DNA of 64,000 nt from Rhynchopus sp. YZ270_cl-10 (Eukaryota; Euglenozoa; Diplonemea; Diplonemida; Diplonemidae). Shown piece after piece: positions 41,030 to 52,266 of the stretch. A program made the translations under genes and the position numbers. The notes under the pieces are model-generated. The model was not told the origin of the DNA and did no database searches. It saw only the letters and a program-made list of their open reading frames with translations. The DNA lies in NCBI GenBank assembly GCA_964035575.1, contig OZ037839.1, forward strand, positions 1,957,187 to 2,021,186. Reading direction: 5' to 3'. Within the stretch, counting starts at the first letter, position 1. Each line of letters opens with the position of its first letter.

Positions 41030-42139
41030 CGATGAGGTGTGCTGCTTAGAGCGGGCTTGCTCGAGTCGCTCTTTTAGCGAAAGCATACATGGTGGCAGTT
41101 TAGTGAGGACACATCAGTTGGCAAATGTTTGTTTAATGTTCATGAGGGTAGCATCGGTTTGTAATGTGGTCCACGTTTTTGTGGGAATTGTCAAGATCTT
41201 GATCACAAAGATGAAGATTTGGGCTGTGTAAAAATGTTTGTCTTCTTTGCCTTGTCGGGTGTGTGCACTGTATGTGAAACAACTGTGGATCTGCAGGTAC
41301 ATGCTCTGATGTTCATTCAGTGTGGTGTTGTGGTTTTGTTACGCTTTCTTACGTTAGTAGTAGAACTCAAGTAGAGTTGAAGAAGGGACCTTGCGAACAT
41401 TCTTTCGCAGGTGGGTACAAGCTGTCACCGTGGCACTCAGCTACGGTGCAGAAGAGGCAGTAGGGCAGACCAACTACCAAAGGTGGGGTCTGTGCTAGAG
41501 GGAAGGGGTTACGTTTTCAGGGTGTGTGCACTGTACGTGAGACAACTGATGTGCGCTGTTGTTTATCCAGTATCACGAACCTAGGTCATTTGAAAGCATA
41601 TTCGGGGATGGTACATGGGGACAGGAAGGGTAACAAACAAGGTGGTCGCCCTTCTTTATTAGCACGCCATATGTTAGGGTTTTGTGCATTGCTTCTTTCA
41701 TTTGTTTTATGCTTTCATGCAATGCTAAAAGGAAATTGAACACCGACCCCTCGAAAACTCGTTTGTAACTGTTCGAGGATAAAATATAACTGTGTTCCTT
41801 CCCATCCCTCCACCTTTTCACGCGTACCGCTTCGTATGTTTGTGTACAAAACAATTTCAGGCACATTTCGTGCTTCAAGTGTCCGTCCGTATTGGGGGGT
41901 GAGGGTGGTGTTGGGTCTCTTCTGCACCCCTCTTGCAGTGTCGCGTCGTTCCTTGTGGCAAAGGAGGTGCACAAGCAAGGAATGGAAGTCGCAGTCGAAG
42001 CACTCTACTTCAGCACAGCTCTTAGCCTTTTTGCGTGGCACCTTTTCTGAAACAAGCTCTCGTCAGAGATGCTGACGTGGAACTCACACACACAAAAAGC
42101 TCTACTAACACCACACATCAGAAAACCACAAACATCACG
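41030..42139. other. Intergenic DNA duplicated downstream of both LRR genes
   Basis: From 41030 to about 41530 this matches 49233-49650 downstream of the paralogue with small indels (GCTTGCTCGAGTCGCTCTTT and GGTGGGTACAAGCTGTCACC are shared), so the duplication includes the 3' flank. The rest to 42139 is unique, apart from a 35-bp scrap of LINE 3' end at 41820-41853. Confidence 0.6.
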
Positions 42140-44527
42140 ATGCACACCAAAACGGCACTGCTGCTCTTCGCGTCCTTCTCTGCTGCCGCATCACAAGGGC
42201 TCTCTTTTGAAGGGTACGGGAACAACGTGTTTGCTGGGGAGCCCACCTCACGCCGAACAGTCTCCACGCTTGAGGGGGTTGACGTGGGGAGTGGGGTCTC
42301 CAGTTCGATTGTGACTGGGTCCATGACTTTTCCTCGCTCTGGATGGCATGGGTTCAACTGCTCTTTTGCAGGCACTTCCCTTGCTTTTGTATGGGTTGAC
42401 GGCCACCTTGTGTGCACAGACTCGAAGTTCAGAAAGGACCCCACCCACCCCAACATCACCTACAGCTATGTGGACAGCCCCTTCCTCGTCTCCAACTCAA
42501 GACGCACCTTGCCTGTGAGGGCCCACTTCTACCGGAACGCATCCGTGTCTGGGGTGCAAAGCTCCTTCACAATGCGCTGGGGAGACAACAACACATTGTG
42601 CAGCCCCATCCCAAGCGATGTGCTCTCTGCCTCTTTGGGCGAAGCGGAAGAGACGAGAGAAAAGATGCAGCGCTCCCTGGTGAAAGGGTGGGGGAATTGG
42701 AACAACTTTAACCTGCTTGATGTGGTCCGTATGCCAGAGTCCGCCGTTATTACCACGATCCTGTGCAAAGACACGCAATGCATCAACGGAACATGCATCG
42801 AACCCTTCCGCGCAGGTGGGGTCGAGGTTCGTGTGGGTGCACGCGCAGCAGACCTGTCCTACTCTCAGCTCTTCGTTGGAAATCACAGCGGCGCCTTGAA
42901 CGTGAACGTCTCGATTGAGTTCGCAACATCACCAGACGGGAAGGACATGACACTACTGGTCACTCCCCAGAAGGCCACAACCGGCCCTGGACACACTCTC
43001 ATCCTGAAGGGGCGATTTGCGTGGTACAGAGAAGGCACGGTGAAGACGTCATCCACCAGCACCATGACTCTCCAGGGTGCTGGCCTGGATGAGACCGTCT
43101 TGTACACATCAGCGGGAGGTGTACGAGGGGGAGACTTCCTTGAGTTCCCTCTCGACAACGGTGCTGTTGTGGTTTCCACGAAGCCTACATCTGTCGAGTC
43201 TGCACAGATGTCGTTTGCAGCGCTTGCGAGGGCACACCAAACACACCTTGAGGAAGAGTTTGGGGAGAAGAACATGACAGAAGTGGCAGAGGCTGTGCAG
43301 ACTTCTGTGATGTGGAACCTCATGTACACCCCCCTCGAAAACGGCCCATTCTTCCCTGTGTCGCGTGCGTGGGACCGTGTGGGGGACTACTCATCGACAG
43401 ACTTCAAGTACGTCATCTTTGACTGGGATAACTTCTTTGCCTCCCTCCTTTCCAGCTTTGTGAGCCGCGACCTTGCGTACAGCAACTTCATCCAAACCTC
43501 GAAGTCGAAGACGGCAGCAGGGTTCATCCCCAACAAGAGCGCAGCTGGCCTGAAATCACAGGACAGGAGTGAGCCCCCTGTGGGTGCAAAGGTTGCCCTC
43601 GAACTCTACAACCGCTTCCACGACAAATGGTTCCTTGAGGTCATCTTCGACGACATGCTTGATTGGTCCAACTGGTTTCTCCGTGAGAGAACCCTTGCGC
43701 CCCTCGACATGGTGTGCCTTGGCTCGTGGAACGAACTCGCTGTAAAACAAAATCCCTCGTCGGGGTACGTCGGGAACACAATGCACGACGCTGCACTGGA
43801 GTCGGGCCTTGACAACTCCCCCATGTACGATGGTGACTTCTTCAACACAAGCACGCACAAGATGGGCCTCTACGATGTTGGGTTCAACTCTCTCGTTGCC
43901 AGCGATGCAAAAGCTCTTGCAGAAATCGCACGAATCCTCAACCGCGACGAAGCAGCAGCCCTCCAGTCTCGCGCAGACCTGCTTTCCCACCTCATCTCAC
44001 GACACCTTTGGAACGACGACCTGAAGATCTTCACGAACAGATTCCAAAATAACACAATGTCCACACGCATTTCCCCCACCTCTTTCTACCCCATGCTTGT
44101 GAAGGCAGCGACGGAGGAGCAGGCAGAGGCTATGGCAGCCAACTGGTTGATGTCTCCAGAACACTTCTGCGTCTCCCCCTCGGGGGACATGAAAGGCAAC
44201 CACGACGACTGCTACTGGGGACTCCCCTCAATCCAGCGTGCAGACCCTGCCTACCCTGCCCTCGGTTATTGGAGGGGGTACGTGTGGGGCCCATTGGCAC
44301 AGATTGTGTTTTGGGGTCTTCAACAGTACGAAACAGCCGCAGTTGTGACGGGTCGTAAGGCGTTGTGCGCACAGATGAAGGAGCTCCTTCTATCCCAGTG
44401 GCGCGACAACCGCCACATCTGCGAGAACTACGGGCCTCACAAGAACACGTCAGATTGCACAGGGGACCAGTTCTACCACTGGGGTGCACTCACCGGCTAT
44501 ATTAACCTTGTGGAGGCGGGGCTGTGA
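42140..44527 (+). CDS. Secreted GH63-like glycoside hydrolase, 795 aa
   Basis: Probably an alpha-glycosidase acting on secreted or luminal glycans. Residues 1-18 (MHTKTALLLFASFSAAAS) are a clear signal peptide, which fixes the ATG at 42140 rather than an upstream in-frame ATG at 42035. Residues about 35-150 look like a PA14-type beta-barrel (FAWVDG-like VWVDGHLVCTD turn). The C-terminal half is an (alpha/alpha)6 toroid typical of GH63/GH37 clans. FDWDNFFA (Asp430) corresponds to the WD general acid, CENYGP (Glu762) is the likely base, and FYHWGALTGYINL is a GH63 C-terminal signature. Many N-x-S/T sites suit the secretory route. Substrate is uncertain: mannosyl-oligosaccharide glucosidase, mannosylglycerate hydrolase and other GH63 activities remain possible. 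No transmembrane anchor or KDEL is seen. Confidence 0.8.
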   Translation: MHTKTALLLFASFSAAASQGLSFEGYGNNVFAGEPTSRRTVSTLEGVDVGSGVSSSIVTGSMTFPRSGWHGFNCSFAGTSLAFVWVDGHLVCTDSKFRKDPTHPNITYSYVDSPFLVSNSRRTLPVRAHFYRNASVSGVQSSFTMRWGDNNTLCSPIPSDVLSASLGEAEETREKMQRSLVKGWGNWNNFNLLDVVRMPESAVITTILCKDTQCINGTCIEPFRAGGVEVRVGARAADLSYSQLFVGNHSGALNVNVSIEFATSPDGKDMTLLVTPQKATTGPGHTLILKGRFAWYREGTVKTSSTSTMTLQGAGLDETVLYTSAGGVRGGDFLEFPLDNGAVVVSTKPTSVESAQMSFAALARAHQTHLEEEFGEKNMTEVAEAVQTSVMWNLMYTPLENGPFFPVSRAWDRVGDYSSTDFKYVIFDWDNFFASLLSSFVSRDLAYSNFIQTSKSKTAAGFIPNKSAAGLKSQDRSEPPVGAKVALELYNRFHDKWFLEVIFDDMLDWSNWFLRERTLAPLDMVCLGSWNELAVKQNPSSGYVGNTMHDAALESGLDNSPMYDGDFFNTSTHKMGLYDVGFNSLVASDAKALAEIARILNRDEAAALQSRADLLSHLISRHLWNDDLKIFTNRFQNNTMSTRISPTSFYPMLVKAATEEQAEAMAANWLMSPEHFCVSPSGDMKGNHDDCYWGLPSIQRADPAYPALGYWRGYVWGPLAQIVFWGLQQYETAAVVTGRKALCAQMKELLLSQWRDNRHICENYGPHKNTSDCTGDQFYHWGALTGYINLVEAGL

Positions 44528-45532
44528 GTGAAGACACTGGGGAGTTGAGACAACAAGACATGACGGGGGAGGTGGGCAGAGAAATACACTACGTGCTGAA
44601 CAGACTACGCGAGACAGGTTGGTTGTGTGCCTTTGTGCTTTACACTCCTTCCTTTGTCGCCGTTGTGAGACCCCCGATAAAGGCCAAAGTGGGGTGTAGT
44701 GCGTCACGTGTACGACTACGCTGTGTTGTTGGTAGTGGGCAGGTCGATCCTGACACGCAACCTATGGTGGCATACTTGAGCTGTATGTCAAGCGTTTCTT
44801 GTTTCTTCTTCTCTTTGTTGCATGGGTCTGTTTTTTCCACCAAATGTTTTTAGAGAGGTTTTCACTAATTTTCACTAATAAAGGTGCAACGGGAGCAGTG
44901 CGGCTCGCGTCCACTCATATTATCACCCAATGTTTTACCTATGTAACCCCTGTGTGTTTTTTTAACTCGTGTGATATGTTTTCATAATAATGTTTCATCG
45001 GGAGCAGTGCGACTTCGGGTCGACTGCGAGAGGTTTGCTGATAGTGTGCAGGTACAACCCGACACGCAACCTCTGTTAGGACCGGTGTGCATGGTTTTTC
45101 TTAGCGTCGTATCATCATATTTGTCGTTTTGTGCACACTCTTGTTTTCTTCGCACTCATGTGTTGTGTCATCGGATGGTTGTAGCGAGAGCAAAGGTTTG
45201 CAGGTTGTTGGTAGTGTGCAGACACGCAACCCTTGTTATGTTTTCAACCATGCAGATGATACCTTCTAGTTCCTTTTTTCCGTGGGGATGTTTCGCTACC
45301 CCGGATAATGTTGAACTGTTATTGAATTAGCGTTATTTGTCTTTATTGTTGTTTTAAAAAAGTCCCAAAATCCCGGTCGCGATAGTTCGCGAACTTTCCT
45401 GCAGTCAACGCAGGGAACAATACATCAACGATGTGATACAGGATATGGGTGGTTCAGTGATTCCACAGAACCGACATTGATGTGTCTCAACCAAAACCAA
45501 ATCAGTTTAAAAAGGAGAGAGTTTTTGAAGTA
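44528..45532. other. Intergenic DNA with degenerate direct repeats
   Basis: No gene. Three degenerate copies of a GGTAGTGTGCAGG...GACACGCAACC block lie at about 44735-44765, 45040-45075 and 45210-45235, and GGGAGCAGTGCG occurs at about 44893 and 45000. The stretch looks like an old tandem duplication. Confidence 0.5.
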
Positions 45533-45746
45533 CCGACCCTCCCCCTTGAAATTGTCCCCCCTGGGGGAAAAAGTGAGGGGGGGACAATTTCTCGTACTGT
45601 AGGGGGGTGGCCGTTTTGGTGTGAAGAAGGGAGAGCAAAGGTTGTCCCCGCGACTCCCTTGAAATTGTACCCCCCCTGCCTTGAAATTGTCCGTCGGGGC
45701 AAAATACCAGTTTTTTGGGGGGGGCAATTTCACGGGGGAGGGTCGG
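45533..45746. mobile_element. TA-flanked 214-bp MITE with CCGACCCTCCCCC ends
   Basis: The ends CCGACCCTCCCCCTTGAAAT and its near inverse are flanked by TA (45531-45532 and 45747-45748). Internal inverted copies of TTGAAATTGTCCCCC are present. Non-coding. Confidence 0.75.
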
Positions 45747-45855
45747 TAAGGAAACAAAATGTTTTAAAAAGAAGGCAAAACGTTTCTCAATTATTTTTCG
45801 TTTGAGTGCAGAGTTTTTTTTAGGGACCGGTTTTTTTGAGCTTAGGGGGGGTGTA

Positions 45856-47104
45856 GGGGGAGCCACGTAGAAGGAAATCCTTAAGGACTTGCTGTCCAAA
45901 ACCATTTTTTTTGAAATTTCGGTGAAGAAATCCACTAAAATGGGCGTACCTGGGCGCAAATCGCCCTGGGGATCACCCATATATCCCAATAAACCACCTG
46001 ACGCGACCTTAACAGAGCATTTCTTGTCCCAAAAAAATGGGGTTTTTGTGAAAAAACACCCCAAAAATGCGTAACGCTCGCGTAACGCTTGGGGGCCAAA
46101 ATTTAGCACTTGCCAAGAAATTGCTCCAATCAGACAAAACTCCTTCTAAACACCCGAAAAACACTTCAGTCCACATCTTCTGGGGTCCCGGGGTGGAAAT
46201 GTATGGTTTTTGGGGCTTTTAGGGGTCCTGTGTGGGTCCCAGGCGTATTTATGAGGGACGGAACCGCTTAAAATGCCCGAAATTACCTCGTTTTTAGGGT
46301 GCTTTTTCACCTTAAAAATTCAAAAAAAAGTGCTCAGACAATCACAGAAGTGTCAAAACCCCCTCGGAACTACTCGCCAGACCCCCTGCGGGGTGGAGAA
46401 TCATATTTGCGATCACTTTTTGGGCTATTTTGCCCAAAATAACCCCATGTTACACTTTTGTTACACTTGCCCCAAAATAGGGTATTTTAGGCCATTTTGG
46501 GACAAGTGAGGCACAAGTGAGGCACGTGATTATTTTGGGCAAAATAGCCCAAAAAGTGATCGCAAATATGATTCTCCACCCCGCAGGGGGTCTGGCGAGT
46601 AGTTCCGAGGGGGTTTTGACACTTCTGTGATTGTCTGAGCACTTTTTTTTGAATTTTTAAGGTGAAAAAGCACCCTAAAAACGAGGTAATTTCGGGCATT
46701 TTAAGCGGTTCCGTCCCTCATAAATACGCCTGGGACCCACACAGGACCCCTAAAAGCCCCAAAAACCATACATTTCCACCCCGGGACCCCAGAAGATGTG
46801 GACTGAAGTGTTTTTCGGGTGTTTAGAAGGAGTTTTGTCTGATTGGAGCAATTTCTTGGCAAGTGCTAAATTTTGGCCCCCAAGCGTTACGCGAGCGTTA
46901 CGCATTTTTGGGGTGTTTTTTCACAAAAACCCCATTTTTTTGGGACAAGAAATGCTCTGTTAAGGTCGCGTCAGGTGGTTTATTGGGATATATGGGTGAT
47001 CCCCAGGGCGATTTGCGCCCAGGTACGCCCATTTTAGTGGATTTCTTCACCGAAATTTCAAAAAAATGGGTTTTGGACAGCAAAACGCCTTTGGTGGCTC
47101 CCCC
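45856..47104. mobile_element. TA-flanked palindromic fold-back element, 1.25 kb
   Basis: Two nearly identical arms mirror about position 46486, with a loop of under 90 bases. The ends are GGGGGAGCCAC with TA outside (45854-45855, 47105-47106). Same design as 14552-16808: G-run ends, TA flanks and almost complete palindromy. Mirror reading frames (for example from 46273 on + and 46699 on -) are palindrome by-products, not genes. Confidence 0.75.
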
Positions 47105-47644
47105 TATAGGGGGTGAGATGTTTTTTGGTCAAAAAAATTTTCGCGCGCTTCGCGCGCGAAGACCCTGGCGAAGCTAGTTTGTGGGGGTTTTGGAATCCGT
47201 CCGCGCTGTGGTGGGGTCAATTTGACGAAATGGGCAAGTTCTTAGTTTTGGTCAAAATGGGTGTAAGGTAAAGGGGCCAGTGAAAACATAGAGGATAATA
47301 TACGAAACAAGAAAAGGGTGAAATGGGTCAAGGCTGCCCGCCGCAGGCGGAAAATTTTGATATCATGCACTTTTTTGGGGTCAGCAACGAGTACCATGTC
47401 ATGGGAAGAGTGGGATGCTAGCTTGCGCCGCAGGCGCACGGTACGCTACTTTTATTATTTCGCCACATCCTTTTTCTCATTCCCCTTTGGGTTCTGCGAG
47501 CTCCGTCCGTCAAATGCTAGAAACACTTGTATTTTATAGTCTTTGGAAAACTCGCCCACCCTCTAACCGTGCCTTCTTCCCACCATGATTGCCTCCTTCA
47601 GTGTTCTGATGTCCTCTCCTACTCCCACAACCCCACCACACAAC

Positions 47645-47646
47645 AG
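47645..47646 (+). promoter_or_regulatory. Candidate splice-acceptor AG before intact LRR gene
   Basis: ACAG|AG, 24 bases upstream of the ATG, after the C/T-rich run TGATGTCCTCTCCTACTCCC. Identical in the interrupted paralogue. Confidence 0.4.
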
Positions 47647-47669
47647 AGCAATACAAAAAAGAAGACAAA

Positions 47670-49232
47670 ATGGACGTAACCATCAAGGGGTACGACGACA
47701 ACTTGTTCATGATCGAGGTGGGTGTGGATGACACAACGGAGACGATGCGGCAGAAGGTGGCGTCTGCAACAGGGTTGTGCGAAGACAGCTTCCGCATGGG
47801 CTTCGGAGGGAAGGACGAAGGAGACGACATCACGCAGCTGAGTGCTGGAGACACAATCATCCTGACGAAAGTGAAGAAGTACGCAGCCCGAGCAGAGCTT
47901 CATGCGTTGGGTGAGACGGACATCACTGCAGAGCGGTTGGAGGAGGTGGAGGATCCTGAGGTGGCGTGTTTGCTTCTGCAGGCGGAGGTTGCGACTCTCA
48001 TTCCGGATGACTTCTTGTCTGGTTCATCATTAACGAGACTTGATCTGAGTGCTGTGTCGTGTGTGACGGAAGTTGGTGACAGCTTTCTGTCCAGTTGCAC
48101 AACGTTGACAAGCATCAACCTGTCTGGCTTGAGCAATGTGACGCGCATCGGTAGCTGCTTTCTCTCCGACTGCGAAGGCTTAACCACTCTCGATCTTTCA
48201 CCATTCAGCAACTTGACAGAAATCGATGGCTGCTTTCTCAACGGCTGCGAAGGTTTAACCACTCTGGATCTTTCACCACTCAGCAACGTGACAGACGTCG
48301 GTGAATGCTTTCTCAGCAGCTGCAAAGGTTTAACCACTCTGGATCTTTCGACACTCAGCAACTTGACGCGCATCGCTAGCTACTTTCTCTCCGACTGCGA
48401 AGGTTTAACCACTCTCGATCTTTCACCATTCAGCAACTTGACAGAAATCGATGGCTGCTTTCTCAACGGCTGCGAAGGTTTAACCACTCTGGATCTTACA
48501 CCACTCAGCAACGTGACAGAAGTCGGCGATAGCTTTCTCAACGGCTGCGAAGGCTTAACCACTCTGGATCTTTCAGCACTCAGCAACTTAAGGCGCATCG
48601 GTAGCTACTTTCTCTATGACTGCGAAGGTTTAACCACTCTGGATATTTCGCCACTCAGCAACGTGACAGAAGTCGGTGACCGCTTTCTCAGCAGCTGCAA
48701 AGGTTTAACCACTCTGGATCTTTCGCCACTCAGCAACGTGACAGAAGTCGGCGATAGCTTTCTCAACAGCTGCGAAGGCTTAACCACTCTGGATCTTTCA
48801 GCACTCAGCAACTTAAGGCGCATCGGTAGCTACTTTCTCTACGACTGCGAAGGTTTAACCACTCTGGATATTTCGCCACTCAGCAACTTGACAGAAATCG
48901 ATGGCTGCTTTCTCTATGGCTGCGAATGTTTAACCACTCTAGATCTTTCAGCACTCAGCAACTTAAGGCGCATCGGTAGGTGCTTTCTCTCCAACTGCGA
49001 AGGTTTAACCACTCTGGATCTTTCACCACTCAGCAGGGTTAAGGTTATTGGCTCGCCCTTTCTTACGAACTGCACTTCGTTGAAGAGTATTCACCTTACC
49101 GGCTGCAGCAGTGCTGTGTCCAACGCAGTAGTGAAGTGCAAGCTGAGCAAGCTTGTGGTTGAAGCACGTCCGAAACGCAGCAGAGACGAATCACCCCAGC
49201 AAGCACACAAACGGCAGAGACACGCACAATGA
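47670..49232 (+). CDS. Intact Ubl-domain BspA-like LRR protein, 520 aa
   Basis: Domains in order: Ubl (1-68, MDVTIKGYDDNLFMIEVG); a helical linker with RAELHALGETDITAERLEEV and the motif DPEVACLLLQAEV; then about 14-15 BspA-type repeats of 25 residues, consensus LTTLDLSPLSNLTEIDGCFL with an invariant Cys near each repeat end; a capping repeat (VIGSPFLTNCTSLKSIHLTG); and a basic tail RPKRSRDESPQQAHKRQRHAQ, minus the last residue a plausible nuclear localisation signal. No signal peptide. A Ubl fused to a protein-binding repeat suggests a ubiquitin-related adaptor in nucleus or cytosol, by inference only. Nearly identical to the interrupted copy at 30406, with about 100 bp of shared 5' flank and at least 400 bp of 3' flank, so the duplication is recent. 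The repeats differ from the 27410 gene in consensus. Confidence 0.9.
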   Translation: MDVTIKGYDDNLFMIEVGVDDTTETMRQKVASATGLCEDSFRMGFGGKDEGDDITQLSAGDTIILTKVKKYAARAELHALGETDITAERLEEVEDPEVACLLLQAEVATLIPDDFLSGSSLTRLDLSAVSCVTEVGDSFLSSCTTLTSINLSGLSNVTRIGSCFLSDCEGLTTLDLSPFSNLTEIDGCFLNGCEGLTTLDLSPLSNVTDVGECFLSSCKGLTTLDLSTLSNLTRIASYFLSDCEGLTTLDLSPFSNLTEIDGCFLNGCEGLTTLDLTPLSNVTEVGDSFLNGCEGLTTLDLSALSNLRRIGSYFLYDCEGLTTLDISPLSNVTEVGDRFLSSCKGLTTLDLSPLSNVTEVGDSFLNSCEGLTTLDLSALSNLRRIGSYFLYDCEGLTTLDISPLSNLTEIDGCFLYGCECLTTLDLSALSNLRRIGRCFLSNCEGLTTLDLSPLSRVKVIGSPFLTNCTSLKSIHLTGCSSAVSNAVVKCKLSKLVVEARPKRSRDESPQQAHKRQRHAQ

Positions 49233-49789
49233 CGATGAGGTTTGCTGCTTAGAACGGGCTTGCTCGAGTCGCTCTTTTAGCGAAAGCAGACATGGTGGCA
49301 GTTTAGTGAGGGCACATCAGGTTGGAAAATGTTTGTTTAATGTTCATGAGGGTAGCATCGGTTTGTAATGTGGTCCACGTTTTTGTGGTAATTGTCAAGA
49401 TCTTGATCACAAAGATGAAGATTTGGGCTGTGTAAAAATGTTTGTCTTCTTTGCCTTGTCGGGTGTGTGCACTGTACGTGAAACAACTGTGGATCTGCAG
49501 GTACGTGCTCTGATGTATATTCAGTGTGTTGTGGTTATGTTACGCTTTTTACGTTAGTTAAAGAAGGGACCATGCGAATATTCTTTCGCAGGTGGGTACA
49601 AGCTGTCACCGTGAAAGGTGGGTCTGTGCTAGAGGGAAGGGTTACGTTTTCAGGGTGGAACAATGTTACGCGTGTTGATAAGTGCTTGCCACATTCGCCC
49701 CGCAAACCTCAGCGTAGCATCTCTTTTCGAGATAAAAACTATCCCCTCCTCTCCGTGTTATCATTTTTCATTGCTGCTCACCCCTGGGG
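49233..49789. other. 3' flank of LRR gene, then unique DNA up to the satellite
   Basis: 49233 to about 49650 duplicates 41030-41530; beyond this the sequence is unique until the CTCCACAG satellite starts. Confidence 0.6.
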
Positions 49790-51090
49790 CTCCACAGCTC
49801 CACAGCTCCACAGCTCCACAGCTCCACAGCTCCACAGCTCCACAGCTCCACAGCTCCACAGCTCCACAGCTCCACAGCTCCACAGCTCCACAGCTCCACA
49901 GCTCCACAGCTCCACAGCTCCACAGCTCCACAGCTCCACAGCTCCACAGCTCCACAGCTCCACAGCTCCACAGCTCCACAGCTCCACAGCTCCACAGCTC
50001 CACAGCTCCACAGCTCCACAGCTCCACAGCTCCACAGCTCCACATCTCCACAGCTCCACAGCTCCACAGCTCCACAGCTCCACAGCTCCACAGCTCCACA
50101 TCTCCACAGCTCCACAGCTCCACAGCTCCATAGCCCCACAGCTCCACAGCTCCACATCTCCACAGCTCCATAGCTCCACATCTCCACAGCTCCACAGCTC
50201 CACAGCTCCACAGCTCCACAGCTCCACAGCTCCACAGCTCCACAGCTCCACAGCTCCACAGCTCCACAGCTCCACAGCTCCACAGCTCCACAGCTCCACA
50301 TCTCCACAGCTCCACAGCTCCACAGCTCCACAGCTCCACAGCTCCACAGCTCCACATCTCCACAGCTCCACAGCTCCACAGCTCCACAGCTCCACAGCTC
50401 CACATCTCCACAGCTCCACAGCTCCACAGCTCCACAGCTCCACAGCTCCACAGCTCCACAGCTCCACAGCTCCACAGCTCCACAGCTCCACAGCTCCACA
50501 GCTCCACAGCTCCACATCTCCACAGCTCCATAGCTCCACATCTCCACAGCTCCACAGCTCCACAGCTCCACAGCTCCACAGCTCCACAGCTCCACAGCTC
50601 CACAGCTCCACAGCTCCACAGCTCCACAGCTCCACATCTCCACAGCTCCACAGCTCCACAGCTCCACAGCTCCACAGCTCCACAGCTCCACATCTCCACA
50701 GCTCCACAGCTCCACAGCTCCACAGCTCCACAGCTCCACAGCTCCACATCTCCACAGCTCCATAGCCCCACAGCTCCACAGCTCCACAGCTCCACAGCTC
50801 CACATCTCCACAGCTCCACAGCTCCACAGCTCCACAGCTCCACAGCTCCACAGCTCCACAGCTCCACAGCTCCACAGCTCCACAGCTCCACAGCTCCACA
50901 GCTCCACATCTCCACAGCTCCACATCTCCACAGCTCCACAGCTCCACAGCTCCACAGCTCCACAGCTCCACAGCTCCACATCTCCACAGCTCCACAGCTC
51001 CACAGCTCCACAGCTCCACAGCTCCACATCTCCACAGCTCCACAGCTCCACATCTCCACAGCTCCACAGCTCCACATCTCCACAGCTCCA

Positions 51091-51129
<39 letters not shown>

Positions 51130-52227
51130 GGCTTAGAGTTTTTGTTGTGAGGGTGGTGGGAAGGAAACGCGATGGGGAAATAAAGCACAGCTCCACAGCT
51201 CCACAGCTCCACAGCTCCACATCTCCACAGCTCCATAGCCCCACAGCTCCACAGCTCCACAGCTCCACAGCTCCACATCTCCACAGCTCCACAGCTCCAC
51301 AGCTCCACAGCTCCACAGCTCCACAGCTCCACATCTCCACAGCTCCACAGCTCCATAGCTCCACAGCTCCACAGCTCCACAGCTCCACAGCTCCACAGCT
51401 CCACAGCTCCACATCTCCACAGCTCCACAGCTCCATAGCTCCACAGCTCCACAGCTCCACAGCTCCACAGCTCCACAGCTCCACATCTCCACAGCTCCAC
51501 AGCTCCACAGCTCCACAGCTCCACAGCTCCACAGCTCCACATCTCCACAGCTCCATAGCCCCACAGCTCCACAGCTCCACAGCTCCACAGCTCCACATCT
51601 CCACAGCTCCACAGCTCCACAGCTCCACAGCTCCACAGCTCCACAGCTCCACATCTCCACAGCTCCACAGCTCCATAGCTCCACAGCTCCACAGCTCCAC
51701 AGCTCCACAGCTCCACAGCTCCACAGCTCCACAGCTCCACAGCTCCACAGCTCCACATCTCCACAGCTCCACAGCTCCACAGCTCCATAGCCCCACAGCT
51801 CCACAGCTCCACAGCTCCACAGCTCCACAGCTCCACAGCTCCACAGCTCCACAGCTCCACAGCTCCACATCTCCACAGCTCCACAGCTCCACAGCTCCAC
51901 AGCTCCACATCTCCACAGCTCCACAGCTCCACAGCTCCACAGCTCCACAGCTCCACAGCTCCACATCTCCACAGCTCCATAGCCCCACAGCTCCACAGCT
52001 CCACAGCTCCACAGCTCCACATCTCCACAGCTCCACAGCTCCACAGCTCCACAGCTCCACAGCTCCACAGCTCCACAGCTCCACAGCTCCACAGCTCCAC
52101 AGCTCCACAGCTCCACAGCTCCACAGCTCCACAGCTCCACAGCTCCACAGCTCCACAGCTCCACAGCTCCACAGCTCCACAGCTCCACATCTCCACAGCT
52201 CCACAGCTCCACATCTCCACAGCTCCA

Positions 52228-52266
<39 letters not shown>

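Noticed and set aside
42035-42139. N-terminal extension of the glycosidase by 35 residues from an upstream ATG
   Set aside because: It would bury the signal peptide; the second ATG at 42140 begins a canonical signal sequence.
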